Shown piece by piece: positions 17,554 through 26,044 of a stretch of 64,000 bases of DNA. The DNA is from Bacteroides oleiciplenus YIT 12058. Lineage in GTDB: Bacteria > Bacteroidota > Bacteroidia > Bacteroidales > Bacteroidaceae. The position numbers and the translations under genes were made by a program. Each line of letters opens with the position of its first letter. The first letter of the stretch is position 1. A model generated the notes under the pieces. It was not told the DNA's origin. It saw only the letters and a list, made by a program, of their open reading frames with translations, and ran no database searches. The stretch spans positions 496,001 through 560,000 of the forward strand of contig NZ_JH992940.1 in the NCBI RefSeq assembly GCF_000315485.1, read 5' to 3'.

Positions 17554-18585
17554 TTAATTTTCAAGCCACTGTCCTATTGCCTCTACAAGACGGTCATTTT
17601 CCTCCGATGTCTGAGTGGCAACGCGAAAGAAGTGTTCATCCAAACCTTCAAAATTAGAGGCATCGCGAATAAGAATGCCGTGCTCATTAGCAAGGTATTC
17701 CTTCAAAGCGGAAGCTTTGCCAAAACGAAGGCGAACCAGCATAAAATGAGTTTCCGTTGTCCATATTTCAAGACTTCCCAGATGCTCCAAAGCATCACGC
17801 AAACGGGCTGTTTCCTGCAAATAGGCAGGAACATTCAGAGGATTGGGTACATCGTATTCCAAAAGATGAAGTCCGGCTTCAATGGCAAGCTGGTTGACCG
17901 ACCAGGGCATACGATGAGTGCGCAGGCGACTGAGCAAACCCGCATCACCCGTGATATACCCAAGACGCAGACCGGGAACAGCGTATCGCTTGGTCATGGA
18001 ATGCAGCAATAGCACATTCGGATATTCCGCAGCTTCTTGCGGAGTGAATAGCGGTTGCAAGGTGAAGTACTCATAAGACTGGTCGATGATGAAACAGACT
18101 TGCGAATTACGTTCGATTAACTCCGTCAGATACTCTTTATTTACCACCATCCCTGTTGGATTATTAGGATTACAGAGCCAGAGCATACGTATTTCTTCCG
18201 GCAGAAGGTATCCGTCTTCCGGGGCAGGAAGTTGATATAAAGAAGTAACCCGATGCCCATGTATACGGCAGGCATCAGCATATTCGCTAAAGGTGGGTTG
18301 CAAAATGGCGGTATTCGTCCCTCTGAAAGTCTGTGCAATAAGATATATGGCTTCGATGGCTCCGTTTGTCACACAGACAGCATCAGCAGGCAGGTGATAC
18401 TTGTCCGCAAGGCGGGATTCAAGCGTATAAGGTTCCGGTTCAGGATAATTCCCGATAGCGTCAATCCGTGCGCACAGATATGCTTTCAGTGCAGTAAGAT
18501 CTACTTTGCTATAGACATTGGAGCTGAAATTAGCAGTTATCGGATGTTGATATTTATAGGAGTCGTCTCCGTGTCCTTCAATCAT
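17554..18585 (-). CDS. cobD: L-threonine-O-3-phosphate decarboxylase, PLP-dependent
   Basis: A 343-residue fold-type I aminotransferase-like enzyme giving (R)-1-amino-2-propanol phosphate, the arm used by CbiB. Visible are the N-terminal IEGHGDDSY typical of CobD, CNPNNPTG (residues 138-145), IIDQSYEYF with the PLP-ring Asp168, and the Schiff-base Lys199 in SMTKRYAVPGLRLGY. HisC-like aminotransferases share these motifs; the HGDD start and the place between cbiP and cbiB decide for CobD. Its start overlaps the end of cbiP by 8 bases. Confidence 0.93.
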   Translation of the reverse strand: MIEGHGDDSYKYQHPITANFSSNVYSKVDLTALKAYLCARIDAIGNYPEPEPYTLESRLADKYHLPADAVCVTNGAIEAIYLIAQTFRGTNTAILQPTFSEYADACRIHGHRVTSLYQLPAPEDGYLLPEEIRMLWLCNPNNPTGMVVNKEYLTELIERNSQVCFIIDQSYEYFTLQPLFTPQEAAEYPNVLLLHSMTKRYAVPGLRLGYITGDAGLLSRLRTHRMPWSVNQLAIEAGLHLLEYDVPNPLNVPAYLQETARLRDALEHLGSLEIWTTETHFMLVRLRFGKASALKEYLANEHGILIRDASNFEGLDEHFFRVATQTSEENDRLVEAIGQWLEN

Positions 18586-20140
18586 GGGTTGTCAGTATTT
18601 TATAGATAAGCGGCATGTCGACATGGCTACGCACGTGGTCGGCGAGTTTATCGTATTGTTCTTCTTTAAATTGGTGATAATCGAAAGATTTCCCGGCATC
18701 AGCAAGTTTATCGGCGAAAGGTTCCAGCAGGAAGTCGATGAACGAGGGATTGTCAAGAATTCCATGAATATAAGTTCCCATGCAAGTCCGGTCAACAAAA
18801 TAACCGTCAGTGCGGCCGTCTTCCAGAATATTCAGTGGGGAAGCCGGGGCATTGTGAGTGGGAACGGTGGTACCCATGTGGATTTCATAACCTTGGAGAA
18901 ATTGAGAATTGAAAATTGAAAATTGAGAATTACCATTCGGTGTGGCGGTGCAGCCCGATTCTTCATTCTTCATTTTTAATTCTTCATTCAAATGGAAGCG
19001 GACTTGCCGAGTAACTTTTTCTCCAGTCATATGGGTGCTGACGGGCAAAAGGCCCAATCCCGGCAGTCGTTCTATCTCTCCTTCCACATGGTCGGGGTCG
19101 CAAACGTCTTGCCCCATCAGTTGGTAACCACCACAAATGCCCATGACAACGGCGCCTTCGCGATGAGCACGGATGACGGCCTGTGCCACACCATTACGGC
19201 GCAGTTCGTGCAAGTCGGCAAGAGTGCTTTTACTACCTGGCAAGAGAATGATATCGGCTTTTGCCAGTTCGTCAGTGTTGTTGGTATAAAAGAGGTGGAC
19301 GCGCGGATCGCGTTCCAATACATTGAAATCAGTAAAGTTGCTGAGGTGGCGCAACAGGACAACGGCTATGTTCACTTTACCCTGTTCCGCCTGTACGGAT
19401 TTTGTGGCAAGCGCCAGAGAGTCTTCTTCTTCGATATATATATCCCTATAATAAGGAACCACCCCTACCACCGGGATACCGCAAAGGTCTTCGAGCATTT
19501 TTATTCCGGACTCGAACAGCCGAATATCACCACGGAATTTATTGATAAGGATACCTTTAATACGTTCCCTTTCGTGAGGACGAAGCAGCATGAGCGAACC
19601 ATAGACACTGGCAAAAACACCGCCCCGGTCGATGTCTCCCACAAGGATAACATCTGCTCCGGCATGCAGTGCCATAGGAAGATTGACCAAATCGGTATCG
19701 CGAAGGTTTATTTCGGAAATGCTCCCGGCACCTTCCAGCACAACAGGATTGTAGCGGGCAGACAGACGGTTGTAAGCAGTACAGACTTCACGACGCAGTT
19801 CATCACGGCCTTCAACACGAAAATAGTCGTAAGCATCACGGTTGCCGATGGGACGTCCGTTGAGCACTACTTGTGAGGTATGGTCGGAAGAGGGTTTCAA
19901 TAATAAAGGATTCATGTCCGTATGGCAAGGTACACCTGCGGCTTCGGCCTGGACGGCCTGAGCACGACCAATTTCCAGTCCTTCAGGAGTAGCGTAGGAA
20001 TTGAGTGCCATATTCTGTGCCTTGAACGGTGCCGGATGATAACCGTCCTGACGAAAAATGCGACAAAAAGCAGCGGCAATAATACTTTTGCCCACGTCGC
20101 TACCAGTTCCGGCAAACATAATAGGATGAAGTTTCTTCAT
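18578..20140 (-). CDS. cbiP: Cobyric acid synthase (glutamine-dependent)
   Basis: A 520-residue amidotransferase that amidates side chains b, d, e and g of adenosylcobyrinic acid a,c-diamide. Domains: N-terminal dethiobiotin-synthetase-like ATPase with GTGSDVGKS (residues 11-19), then a triad glutamine amidotransferase with nucleophile Cys336 in MGICGGYQLMG and His459 in TYIHGILD. Residues about 386-415, between these two motifs, are an unusual insertion rich in N, E, S, Q and F, encoded by intergenic-type repeat DNA (18896-18985) that keeps the frame open; after it the normal GYEIHMG resumes. Without it the length would be about 490, as is usual. First gene of cbiP-cobD-cbiB. Confidence 0.95.
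   Translation of the reverse strand: MKKLHPIMFAGTGSDVGKSIIAAAFCRIFRQDGYHPAPFKAQNMALNSYATPEGLEIGRAQAVQAEAAGVPCHTDMNPLLLKPSSDHTSQVVLNGRPIGNRDAYDYFRVEGRDELRREVCTAYNRLSARYNPVVLEGAGSISEINLRDTDLVNLPMALHAGADVILVGDIDRGGVFASVYGSLMLLRPHERERIKGILINKFRGDIRLFESGIKMLEDLCGIPVVGVVPYYRDIYIEEEDSLALATKSVQAEQGKVNIAVVLLRHLSNFTDFNVLERDPRVHLFYTNNTDELAKADIILLPGSKSTLADLHELRRNGVAQAVIRAHREGAVVMGICGGYQLMGQDVCDPDHVEGEIERLPGLGLLPVSTHMTGEKVTRQVRFHLNEELKMKNEESGCTATPNGNSQFSIFNSQFLQGYEIHMGTTVPTHNAPASPLNILEDGRTDGYFVDRTCMGTYIHGILDNPSFIDFLLEPFADKLADAGKSFDYHQFKEEQYDKLADHVRSHVDMPLIYKILTTHD
18896..18985. repeat. In-frame low-complexity repeat insertion inside cbiP
   Basis: The plus strand shows iterated ATTGAGAATTGAAAATTG-type units (about 18900-18935), a GC-rich centre, then iterated TTCTTCATTCTTCATTTTTA-type units (about 18958-18985). 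This is the form of the small repeat patches seen between genes in many Bacteroidetes, here within a coding region, a multiple of three in length and free of stops in the gene's frame. Confidence 0.6.
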
Positions 20141-20281
20141 ATAATCTGTTTTAACGGGGACAAAGATAGTGCAAAATTCCGATTAAGCAGGTGAAGAGGA
20201 AGCGAGAATATAACCAACTAATTCCAACATCACAATCAACTAACATTAATCATACGATGAACTAATATTAAACATGCGATG

Positions 20282-20426
20282 AACTAATAATTTCCTTGCA
20301 TCTTATTATTCTTACATAAATTATTAATGTTTCTTACAATAGCTATTGTAAGAATGAAATATAGTTGTTGTAAGTTATTATAATATCTGTTGTAAGAATA
20401 ATAAGATGCAAGGAAAATATTAGTTT
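20282..20426. repeat. Long inverted repeat with nested palindrome in the efflux operon leader
   Basis: The outer arms 20282-20316 and 20391-20426 are complementary over about 34 of 35 bases (core CCTTGCATCTTATTATTCTT). Between them lies a perfect 20-base palindrome, CTTACAATAGCTATTGTAAG (20333-20352), and two more TTGTAAG copies. Just upstream (20255-20290) the motif GATGAACTAATA occurs twice. The unit could be a regulator-binding array or a mobile hairpin element. The remainder of 20141-20586 is AT-rich; no exact -33/-7 promoter was found. Confidence 0.65.
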
Positions 20427-20586
20427 GTCGTAGCGGCAAGATTAGTTTCTTGCGGAGCCAGAAATAGTTTATCCGCAAAGAGAAATTGATTCCTTTCTTT
20501 TCAGAAACCAGCAAAAAGGAAAACTGATTGAACAATAGAAAGAAAAGAGCGTTAAAGCTCAATAACCTAAACGAACCAGTTGACAT

Positions 20587-22023
20587 ATGAAACAAATCTT
20601 ACTTATCGCTCTGTTGGGAGCGAGCCTCTCTGCATCGGCACAAACCACCGGCAATAACCCGGCCGATGCATCAAATGCACCTCAGCTCCTCTCCCTCAGC
20701 TACGACGATGCTCTGCAAATGCTGCAACGCGGTAACCAAAGTCTGAAGATTGCCGACAAAGGCATCGAAACAGCCCGTGCGGAACGGGATAAACTGAATG
20801 CCTTATGGTATCCCAGCCTACAAGGAGCGGGTACTTACGTTCACATGTCCGAAAAGATAGAAGTGAAGCAACCCCTCTCCCAGTTCACCGACCCGGCTAA
20901 GGATTTTGTACACACCATTATACCGGACGACCAATTCATCAGCGGCATATTGGACCAGATAGGCGGCTATACACTTGCTTTCCCCCTCGCCCCCCGCAAC
21001 CTGACCAGCATAGGACTTACGGCCGAATGGATTGTTTTTTCCGGTGGGAAACGTGTACGGGCAAGCAAGATTGGCAACCGGATGATTGACATTGCCCAAG
21101 AGAACCGCGCACAAACCGATGCCACACAACGAACGCTGCTTGCAGAAAGTTATTATGGCCTCAGTCTTGCCCGCGAAGTAGTTGCCGTCCGCCGGGACAC
21201 CTACAATAGTTTGAAGCTACATTATGAGAATGCCCTCAAACTGGAAACTGCCGGAATGATTGACAAAGCCGGACGCCTCTTTGCACAAGTCAATATGGAT
21301 GAAGCTTGGCGCGCATTGGAGTCTGCCCAAAAAGAGGCTACAGTTGTAGAGAGTGCTTTGCGCACACTACTCAACATGGAAGATACTTGCAAGATAGAGC
21401 CTACCTCTCCCCTCTTCATCAATGCCACACTTCCGATGAAAGAGGAATTTGTGCAAACAATGCGATCAGGTAATTACATCCTGAATCAGTTGTCGTTGCA
21501 GCAAAATATAGCCAAGCAACAATTGCGAATAGACCAAAGCGGCTATCTGCCGGACATTGCCCTGTTCGGCAAACAGACACTCTACTCTCACGGCATACAA
21601 AACAACCTTGTTCCGCGCACCATCATCGGTGTGGGCTTCACCTGGAACCTCTTCGACGGACTGGCACGGGAAAAGCGCATACGCCAGTCGCGCATTGCCG
21701 AACAAACACTTGCATTGGGCAAAGATAAGGCACAGGATGATTTGACGGTAGGTATAGACAAGTTATATACCGGGTTGCAAAAGGCACAGGACAATGTTCG
21801 TGCCCTCAACTCAACCATCTCCCTGAGTGAAGAACTTGTACGCATCCGTAAGAAGTCCTTTACCGAAGGCATGGCAACCAGCACCGAGGTAGTGGATGCG
21901 GAAACCATGCTTGCCACTGCCCGGGTGGCCCGTCTGGCAGCTTATTATGAATATGACGTAACATTGATGAACCTGTTGGCCCTCTGTGGCACGCCGGAAC
22001 AATTCAAGAATTATAAGAAATAA
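20587..22023 (+). CDS. TolC-like outer-membrane efflux protein
   Basis: A 478-residue outer-membrane factor with a signal peptide ending at ASLSASAQ (residue 19). It shows the two OEP repeats typical of TolC: one opening with LSYDDALQMLQRGNQSLKIADKGIETARAERDKLNALWYPSLQG and another from about residue 275 on (QLSLQQNIAKQQLRIDQSGYLPDIALFG). It forms the trimeric exit duct for the inner-membrane pump encoded downstream. HlyD-type and permease genes follow with short gaps (39 and 20 bases), giving a three-gene efflux operon. Confidence 0.93.
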   Translation: MKQILLIALLGASLSASAQTTGNNPADASNAPQLLSLSYDDALQMLQRGNQSLKIADKGIETARAERDKLNALWYPSLQGAGTYVHMSEKIEVKQPLSQFTDPAKDFVHTIIPDDQFISGILDQIGGYTLAFPLAPRNLTSIGLTAEWIVFSGGKRVRASKIGNRMIDIAQENRAQTDATQRTLLAESYYGLSLAREVVAVRRDTYNSLKLHYENALKLETAGMIDKAGRLFAQVNMDEAWRALESAQKEATVVESALRTLLNMEDTCKIEPTSPLFINATLPMKEEFVQTMRSGNYILNQLSLQQNIAKQQLRIDQSGYLPDIALFGKQTLYSHGIQNNLVPRTIIGVGFTWNLFDGLAREKRIRQSRIAEQTLALGKDKAQDDLTVGIDKLYTGLQKAQDNVRALNSTISLSEELVRIRKKSFTEGMATSTEVVDAETMLATARVARLAAYYEYDVTLMNLLALCGTPEQFKNYKK

Positions 22024-22062
22024 CTTATTCCTTTCGATCATCAACTTAAAAGATATAGCATC

Positions 22063-23055
22063 ATGGAAATTTCAAAAAAAAGCATTAGTACTGCATTTGT
22101 CATCATACTGGCAATCACTATACTTGTCTCCATCCTCGGGATGGTACTTATGAGCCATCAGCCCCTCATACTTCAGGGGCAGATAGAGACTACCGAAATC
22201 CGTATCAGTGGCAAACTGCCGGGACGGGTAGATTCATTCCTTGTCCGCGAAGGCGACTGGGTAAAGGCAGGCGATACGCTTGTTGTCATCAACAGCCCGA
22301 CCATCGAAGCCAAATATCGCCAAGTGAATGCCTTGGAACAAGTGGCACAGGAACAGAACAAGAAAATAGATGCCGGCACGCGCCGACAAATAGTTGCCAC
22401 CGCCCAGCAACTCTGGAATAAAACCAAGAGCGACCTGACACTGGCACAAACAACTTACCAGCGTATCCTGACACTATATAAAGATAGTGTGGTCACTTCG
22501 CAACGAAAAGATGAAGTGGAGGCCATGTATCGTGCCGCACAAGCCGCCGAACGTGCCGCCTACGAACAATATCAAATGGCAGTGGACGGAGCGCAAAGCG
22601 AAGACCGCGCTTCTGCACGGAGCATGGTTGATGCAGCTCGCAGTACGGTCGACGAAGTATCCGCCCTACTTGTTGATGCACGGCTAACGGCACCGGAGGC
22701 AGGACAGATTTCAACGATATTCCCTAAACGCGGAGAACTCGTAGCACCGGGCACACCTATCATGAATCTGGTCGTCATGAACGATGCGCACGTCGTGCTC
22801 AACGTGCGTGAAGACTTGATGCCACAGTTCAAGATGGACGGTATATTCCGTGCGGACGTTCCGGCTATCGGCAAGAAGAATGTAGAGTTCTGTATCTATT
22901 ATATCAGTCCGCTGGGTAGCTTCGCCACCTGGAAATCAACGAAACAGACGGGAAGTTATGATATGCAGACATTCGAGATACACGCTCGCCCGACACAACC
23001 TGTAGAGGGCTTACGCCCGGGAATGTCGGTGTTGCTGACGGTTAATGGTAAATGA
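22063..23055 (+). CDS. HlyD-family periplasmic adaptor protein
   Basis: A 330-residue membrane-fusion protein. One N-terminal membrane helix (about residues 10-30) is followed by the biotinyl-lipoyl half-motif GKLPGRVDSFLVREGDWVKAGDTLVVI, a long coiled-coil hairpin rich in A, E, Q and R (about 80-205), the second lipoyl half (LTAPEAGQISTIFPKRGELVAPGTPI), and a beta-barrel domain. It bridges the ABC-2 permease and the TolC duct. Substrate is not visible from the sequence. Confidence 0.92.
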   Translation: MEISKKSISTAFVIILAITILVSILGMVLMSHQPLILQGQIETTEIRISGKLPGRVDSFLVREGDWVKAGDTLVVINSPTIEAKYRQVNALEQVAQEQNKKIDAGTRRQIVATAQQLWNKTKSDLTLAQTTYQRILTLYKDSVVTSQRKDEVEAMYRAAQAAERAAYEQYQMAVDGAQSEDRASARSMVDAARSTVDEVSALLVDARLTAPEAGQISTIFPKRGELVAPGTPIMNLVVMNDAHVVLNVREDLMPQFKMDGIFRADVPAIGKKNVEFCIYYISPLGSFATWKSTKQTGSYDMQTFEIHARPTQPVEGLRPGMSVLLTVNGK

Positions 23056-23075
23056 CAATTTAGCGAACATACTCA

Positions 23076-25442
23076 ATGAAACAATCTCTACATAACGTAC
23101 TTCGTCGTGAATGGCAGCGCATGACCTCCCGCAGGCTCTACCTTGGTGTGTGCCTTGTGTTACCCTTATTCTGCCTGTTCTTCATGGCTACCATCTTTGG
23201 TAGCGGACAGATGGAGAACATTCCTGTCGGCATCGTCGATCAGGACAATACCGCCACATCCCGGCAAATAGCACGAAACATTGCTGCCGTACCCACTTTC
23301 AGCGTCACCCGGCATTTCACTGACGAGGCTACCGCACGGGAAGCTGTGCAACGCAAGGAAATATATGGTTATCTGTCCATTCCTACAGGCTTTGAACAAC
23401 GCGCTACCACAGGGATGGATGCCACGCTTTCTTATTACTACCATTATGCACTTCTCTCTGTAGGGAGCGAGTTGATGGCGGCTTTTGAGACGGCTCTGGC
23501 ACCCGTCGCTCTCTCTCCCATTGCTATGGAAGCTATATCTCTGGGTGTCAGCCAAGAGCAGATAACGACTTTTCTCCTCCCCGTGCAATCTAGTATGCAC
23601 CCACTTTATAATCCGGATCTGGACTATTCCGTTTATCTGAGCCAGCCTTTCTTCTACGTCCTGTTTCAGATACTCATTTTGTTGATGACGGTCTACGCCG
23701 TGGGCAGTGAATTGAAGTTTTATACAGCACAGGAGTGGATGACGACCGCACGAGGGAATATTGTTACTGCCATAGTTGGCAAACTGCTGCCTTATACATT
23801 CATTTTCTCAGTAATTGGCATACTGGCTAATTATGTTCTGTATGGCGTATTGCATATACCTTTTCAGGGCAGTCTGTTGATGATGAACCTGATGACGGTG
23901 CTCTTTATTATTGCCACACAAGCGCTTGCTGTGTTCATTTTCTCTATCTTTCCACGGATAGCTTATATCATTAGCATCGTGTCGATGGTCGGCTCGCTTG
24001 GTGCAACACTTTCCGGCGTCACTTTTCCCGTGACGAGTATGTATCCGGTCGTGCATGCGGCATCTTATCTTTTTCCCGTGCGTCATTTTACGGAGATAGC
24101 ACAGTCGATGCTGTATTTTGATTCAGGATTCGGATATTACTGGCAATCGACAGCTCTGCTTCTGCTTTTCCCGTTGCTGGCATTGCTGATATTGCCAAGG
24201 CTGAAGCATTGGATATTGAAACACGAAGGGGAAACCGCGCCATGTACACAGAAGGATACAAGCCCTCTTTCGCTGGCAGACATCATTTCCCGTGAATGGC
24301 GTGCCATTAGTACCAATCCGGCAATACTTTTAGTCTTAATGGGTGGTATCTTCGCCTACGGACTTCTCTACAACCTAATGTACGCCCCCAACCTTGTGCG
24401 GAAAACACCCGTTGCCGTTGTTGATAATTCGCATTCCGCTCTCAGCCGGGAATATATCCGCTTGCTCAATGCCACTCCGCAAGCATCTGTCTATGCACTG
24501 ACCCCCAATTATCTTGAAGCAAAAGAGTGGCTGAAACAAAGCAAAGTAGATGGTATCCTCTATCTCCCCGCTGACTTTGATGCACGCGTAGGGCGGGGTG
24601 AACAATCTGTCTTTAGCGTCTATGCTGCCACAGATGCTTTTCTGAATTTTAAGAACTTGCAGGAAGCTTCTTCACGCGTAATGCTTGCCGTAAACGATGC
24701 ACACCGTGCAGAGGGTGCTGTATTCTTACCCCCGCAAGGATTACTCGCAGTAGCCTCGTCCGCTCCCATCAATGTGTCGGGAACAGCTCTCTACAACTAT
24801 ACAGAAGGATATGGTTCATATCTGATTCCTGCTGTCATGATTATCATTATCTTTCAGACAATGTTGATGGTAATAGGGATGGTGACAGGAGAAGAGGCGG
24901 AAAAAAAGCGATTACCTATCACCTCCCCCTACGGGTACTCCTCCCAAGAGGAAAGTTCGGATTGTTCTGCCTGGCACAAAGCATTGTACAACATTTCCGG
25001 TAGAACCTTTGTCTACGTAATGCTATACATCATTTTCGCCCTGTTCCTGTTAGGTTTGCTTCCTCATTTTTTCAGTATTCCGAACATCGGGAACGGCAGG
25101 GACATTATCACTATGATGATTCCTTTTCTGATAGGAACAAGTTTCTTCGGGCTCGCGGCATCACGTTACTTCACCGACTCTGAAGCACCCTTATTAATGA
25201 TTGCCTTCTTCTCCGTAGGATATATTTTCCTGTCCGGCGTCTCCTATCCTCTCGAACTGATGCCTTGGTATTGGCAAGCTGCACACTACGTAGTTCCGGC
25301 CGCTCCTGCCGTGCTGGCTTTCGTAAAACTGAATTCAATGGGAGGAGATATGGCGGATATTCGTCCGGAAATGATAACACTATGGATACAAGTCTTTGTA
25401 TACTTCCTGCTCTGTCTGTGGAGCTTTAGAAAAAAATATTAA
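23076..25442 (+). CDS. Fused double ABC-2 type permease
   Basis: A 788-residue protein that is two ABC2_membrane_3 permeases in one chain. Each half starts with a membrane helix and an extracytoplasmic domain with the family pattern (PVGIVDQDN at about residue 50; PVAVVDNSH at about 449), then five membrane helices; the second half begins near residue 405 (IISREWRAISTNPAIL). Normally two such genes (YbhS/YbhR type) are separate and work with an ATPase. No ATPase gene lies in this operon, so the energy source must be encoded elsewhere or differ. Its stop overlaps the convergent pduO by 4 bases. Confidence 0.9.
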   Translation: MKQSLHNVLRREWQRMTSRRLYLGVCLVLPLFCLFFMATIFGSGQMENIPVGIVDQDNTATSRQIARNIAAVPTFSVTRHFTDEATAREAVQRKEIYGYLSIPTGFEQRATTGMDATLSYYYHYALLSVGSELMAAFETALAPVALSPIAMEAISLGVSQEQITTFLLPVQSSMHPLYNPDLDYSVYLSQPFFYVLFQILILLMTVYAVGSELKFYTAQEWMTTARGNIVTAIVGKLLPYTFIFSVIGILANYVLYGVLHIPFQGSLLMMNLMTVLFIIATQALAVFIFSIFPRIAYIISIVSMVGSLGATLSGVTFPVTSMYPVVHAASYLFPVRHFTEIAQSMLYFDSGFGYYWQSTALLLLFPLLALLILPRLKHWILKHEGETAPCTQKDTSPLSLADIISREWRAISTNPAILLVLMGGIFAYGLLYNLMYAPNLVRKTPVAVVDNSHSALSREYIRLLNATPQASVYALTPNYLEAKEWLKQSKVDGILYLPADFDARVGRGEQSVFSVYAATDAFLNFKNLQEASSRVMLAVNDAHRAEGAVFLPPQGLLAVASSAPINVSGTALYNYTEGYGSYLIPAVMIIIIFQTMLMVIGMVTGEEAEKKRLPITSPYGYSSQEESSDCSAWHKALYNISGRTFVYVMLYIIFALFLLGLLPHFFSIPNIGNGRDIITMMIPFLIGTSFFGLAASRYFTDSEAPLLMIAFFSVGYIFLSGVSYPLELMPWYWQAAHYVVPAAPAVLAFVKLNSMGGDMADIRPEMITLWIQVFVYFLLCLWSFRKKY

Positions 25443-26044
25443 CTATTAATCTTCTTTCTTTTGTATGCGAACGATTGCCATCTCTCTTCACCCCACCCCT
25501 GCCGTTGCATCTCCATGCGTGCCATGACAAAGAAGAGGTCGGAAAGACGATTGATAAAACGCAGAATATCTCCCGGCACAGGGTCTTGTCTATCCAGAGT
25601 CCAGAGTCTGCGCTCCGCACGACGCGCCACAGCACGGGCAAATTGCAGTTGTGCAGATACTTGTGTGCCACCCGGCAGAAGGAAATAGCCGTTGTCTTCA
25701 AGTTCCAGCATCATGGCATCCATAGCTTGTTCACATCGCACCACCATCTCCGCTGCACGCAATTCATTCGGATTGCCACTGCCCGGACGTTCTGGGTCTG
25801 CATCCCGCAAAGCGGAAGGAGTAGCAACGTGGCTCATCACCACCATCAATTCACGTTGTATCTCATGCAGCAGTTCCTGCCAAACATCTTCCACCGGCAA
25901 TAATGACCGGACAATACCTATCACAGTATTCAACTCATCAATACATCCGTTCGCTTCGATGCGAATATCATCTTTCGGAACACGGTCTCCGCCATGGATA
26001 CCCGTCATTCCTTTATCTCCTGTCCTGGTATAAATCTTTCTCAT
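25439..26044 (-). CDS. pduO: ATP:cob(I)alamin adenosyltransferase, PduO type
   Basis: A 201-residue PduO-type enzyme that adds the 5'-deoxyadenosyl ligand to cob(I)alamin or cob(I)yrinic acid a,c-diamide. The N-terminal ATP-binding motif is TRTGDKGMTGIHGGDRVPKDD; GCIDELNTVIG follows; the helical bundle carries the RRAERRLW motif and FINRLSDLFFVMAR. The length and motifs fit the human MMAB/PduO group. It overlaps the end of cbiA by 4 bases (ATGA), so adenosylation is translationally coupled to corrin amidation. Confidence 0.95.
   Translation of the reverse strand: MRKIYTRTGDKGMTGIHGGDRVPKDDIRIEANGCIDELNTVIGIVRSLLPVEDVWQELLHEIQRELMVVMSHVATPSALRDADPERPGSGNPNELRAAEMVVRCEQAMDAMMLELEDNGYFLLPGGTQVSAQLQFARAVARRAERRLWTLDRQDPVPGDILRFINRLSDLFFVMARMEMQRQGWGEERWQSFAYKRKKINS

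Noticed and set aside
18992..19876. A 294-codon plus-strand frame opposite cbiP
   Set aside because: It is an antisense shadow; the cbiP frame carries all catalytic motifs.
20284..20595. A 103-codon open frame on the minus strand upstream of the TolC gene
   Set aside because: It lies over the inverted-repeat leader, its composition is AT-driven, and it has no ribosome site or recognisable domain.
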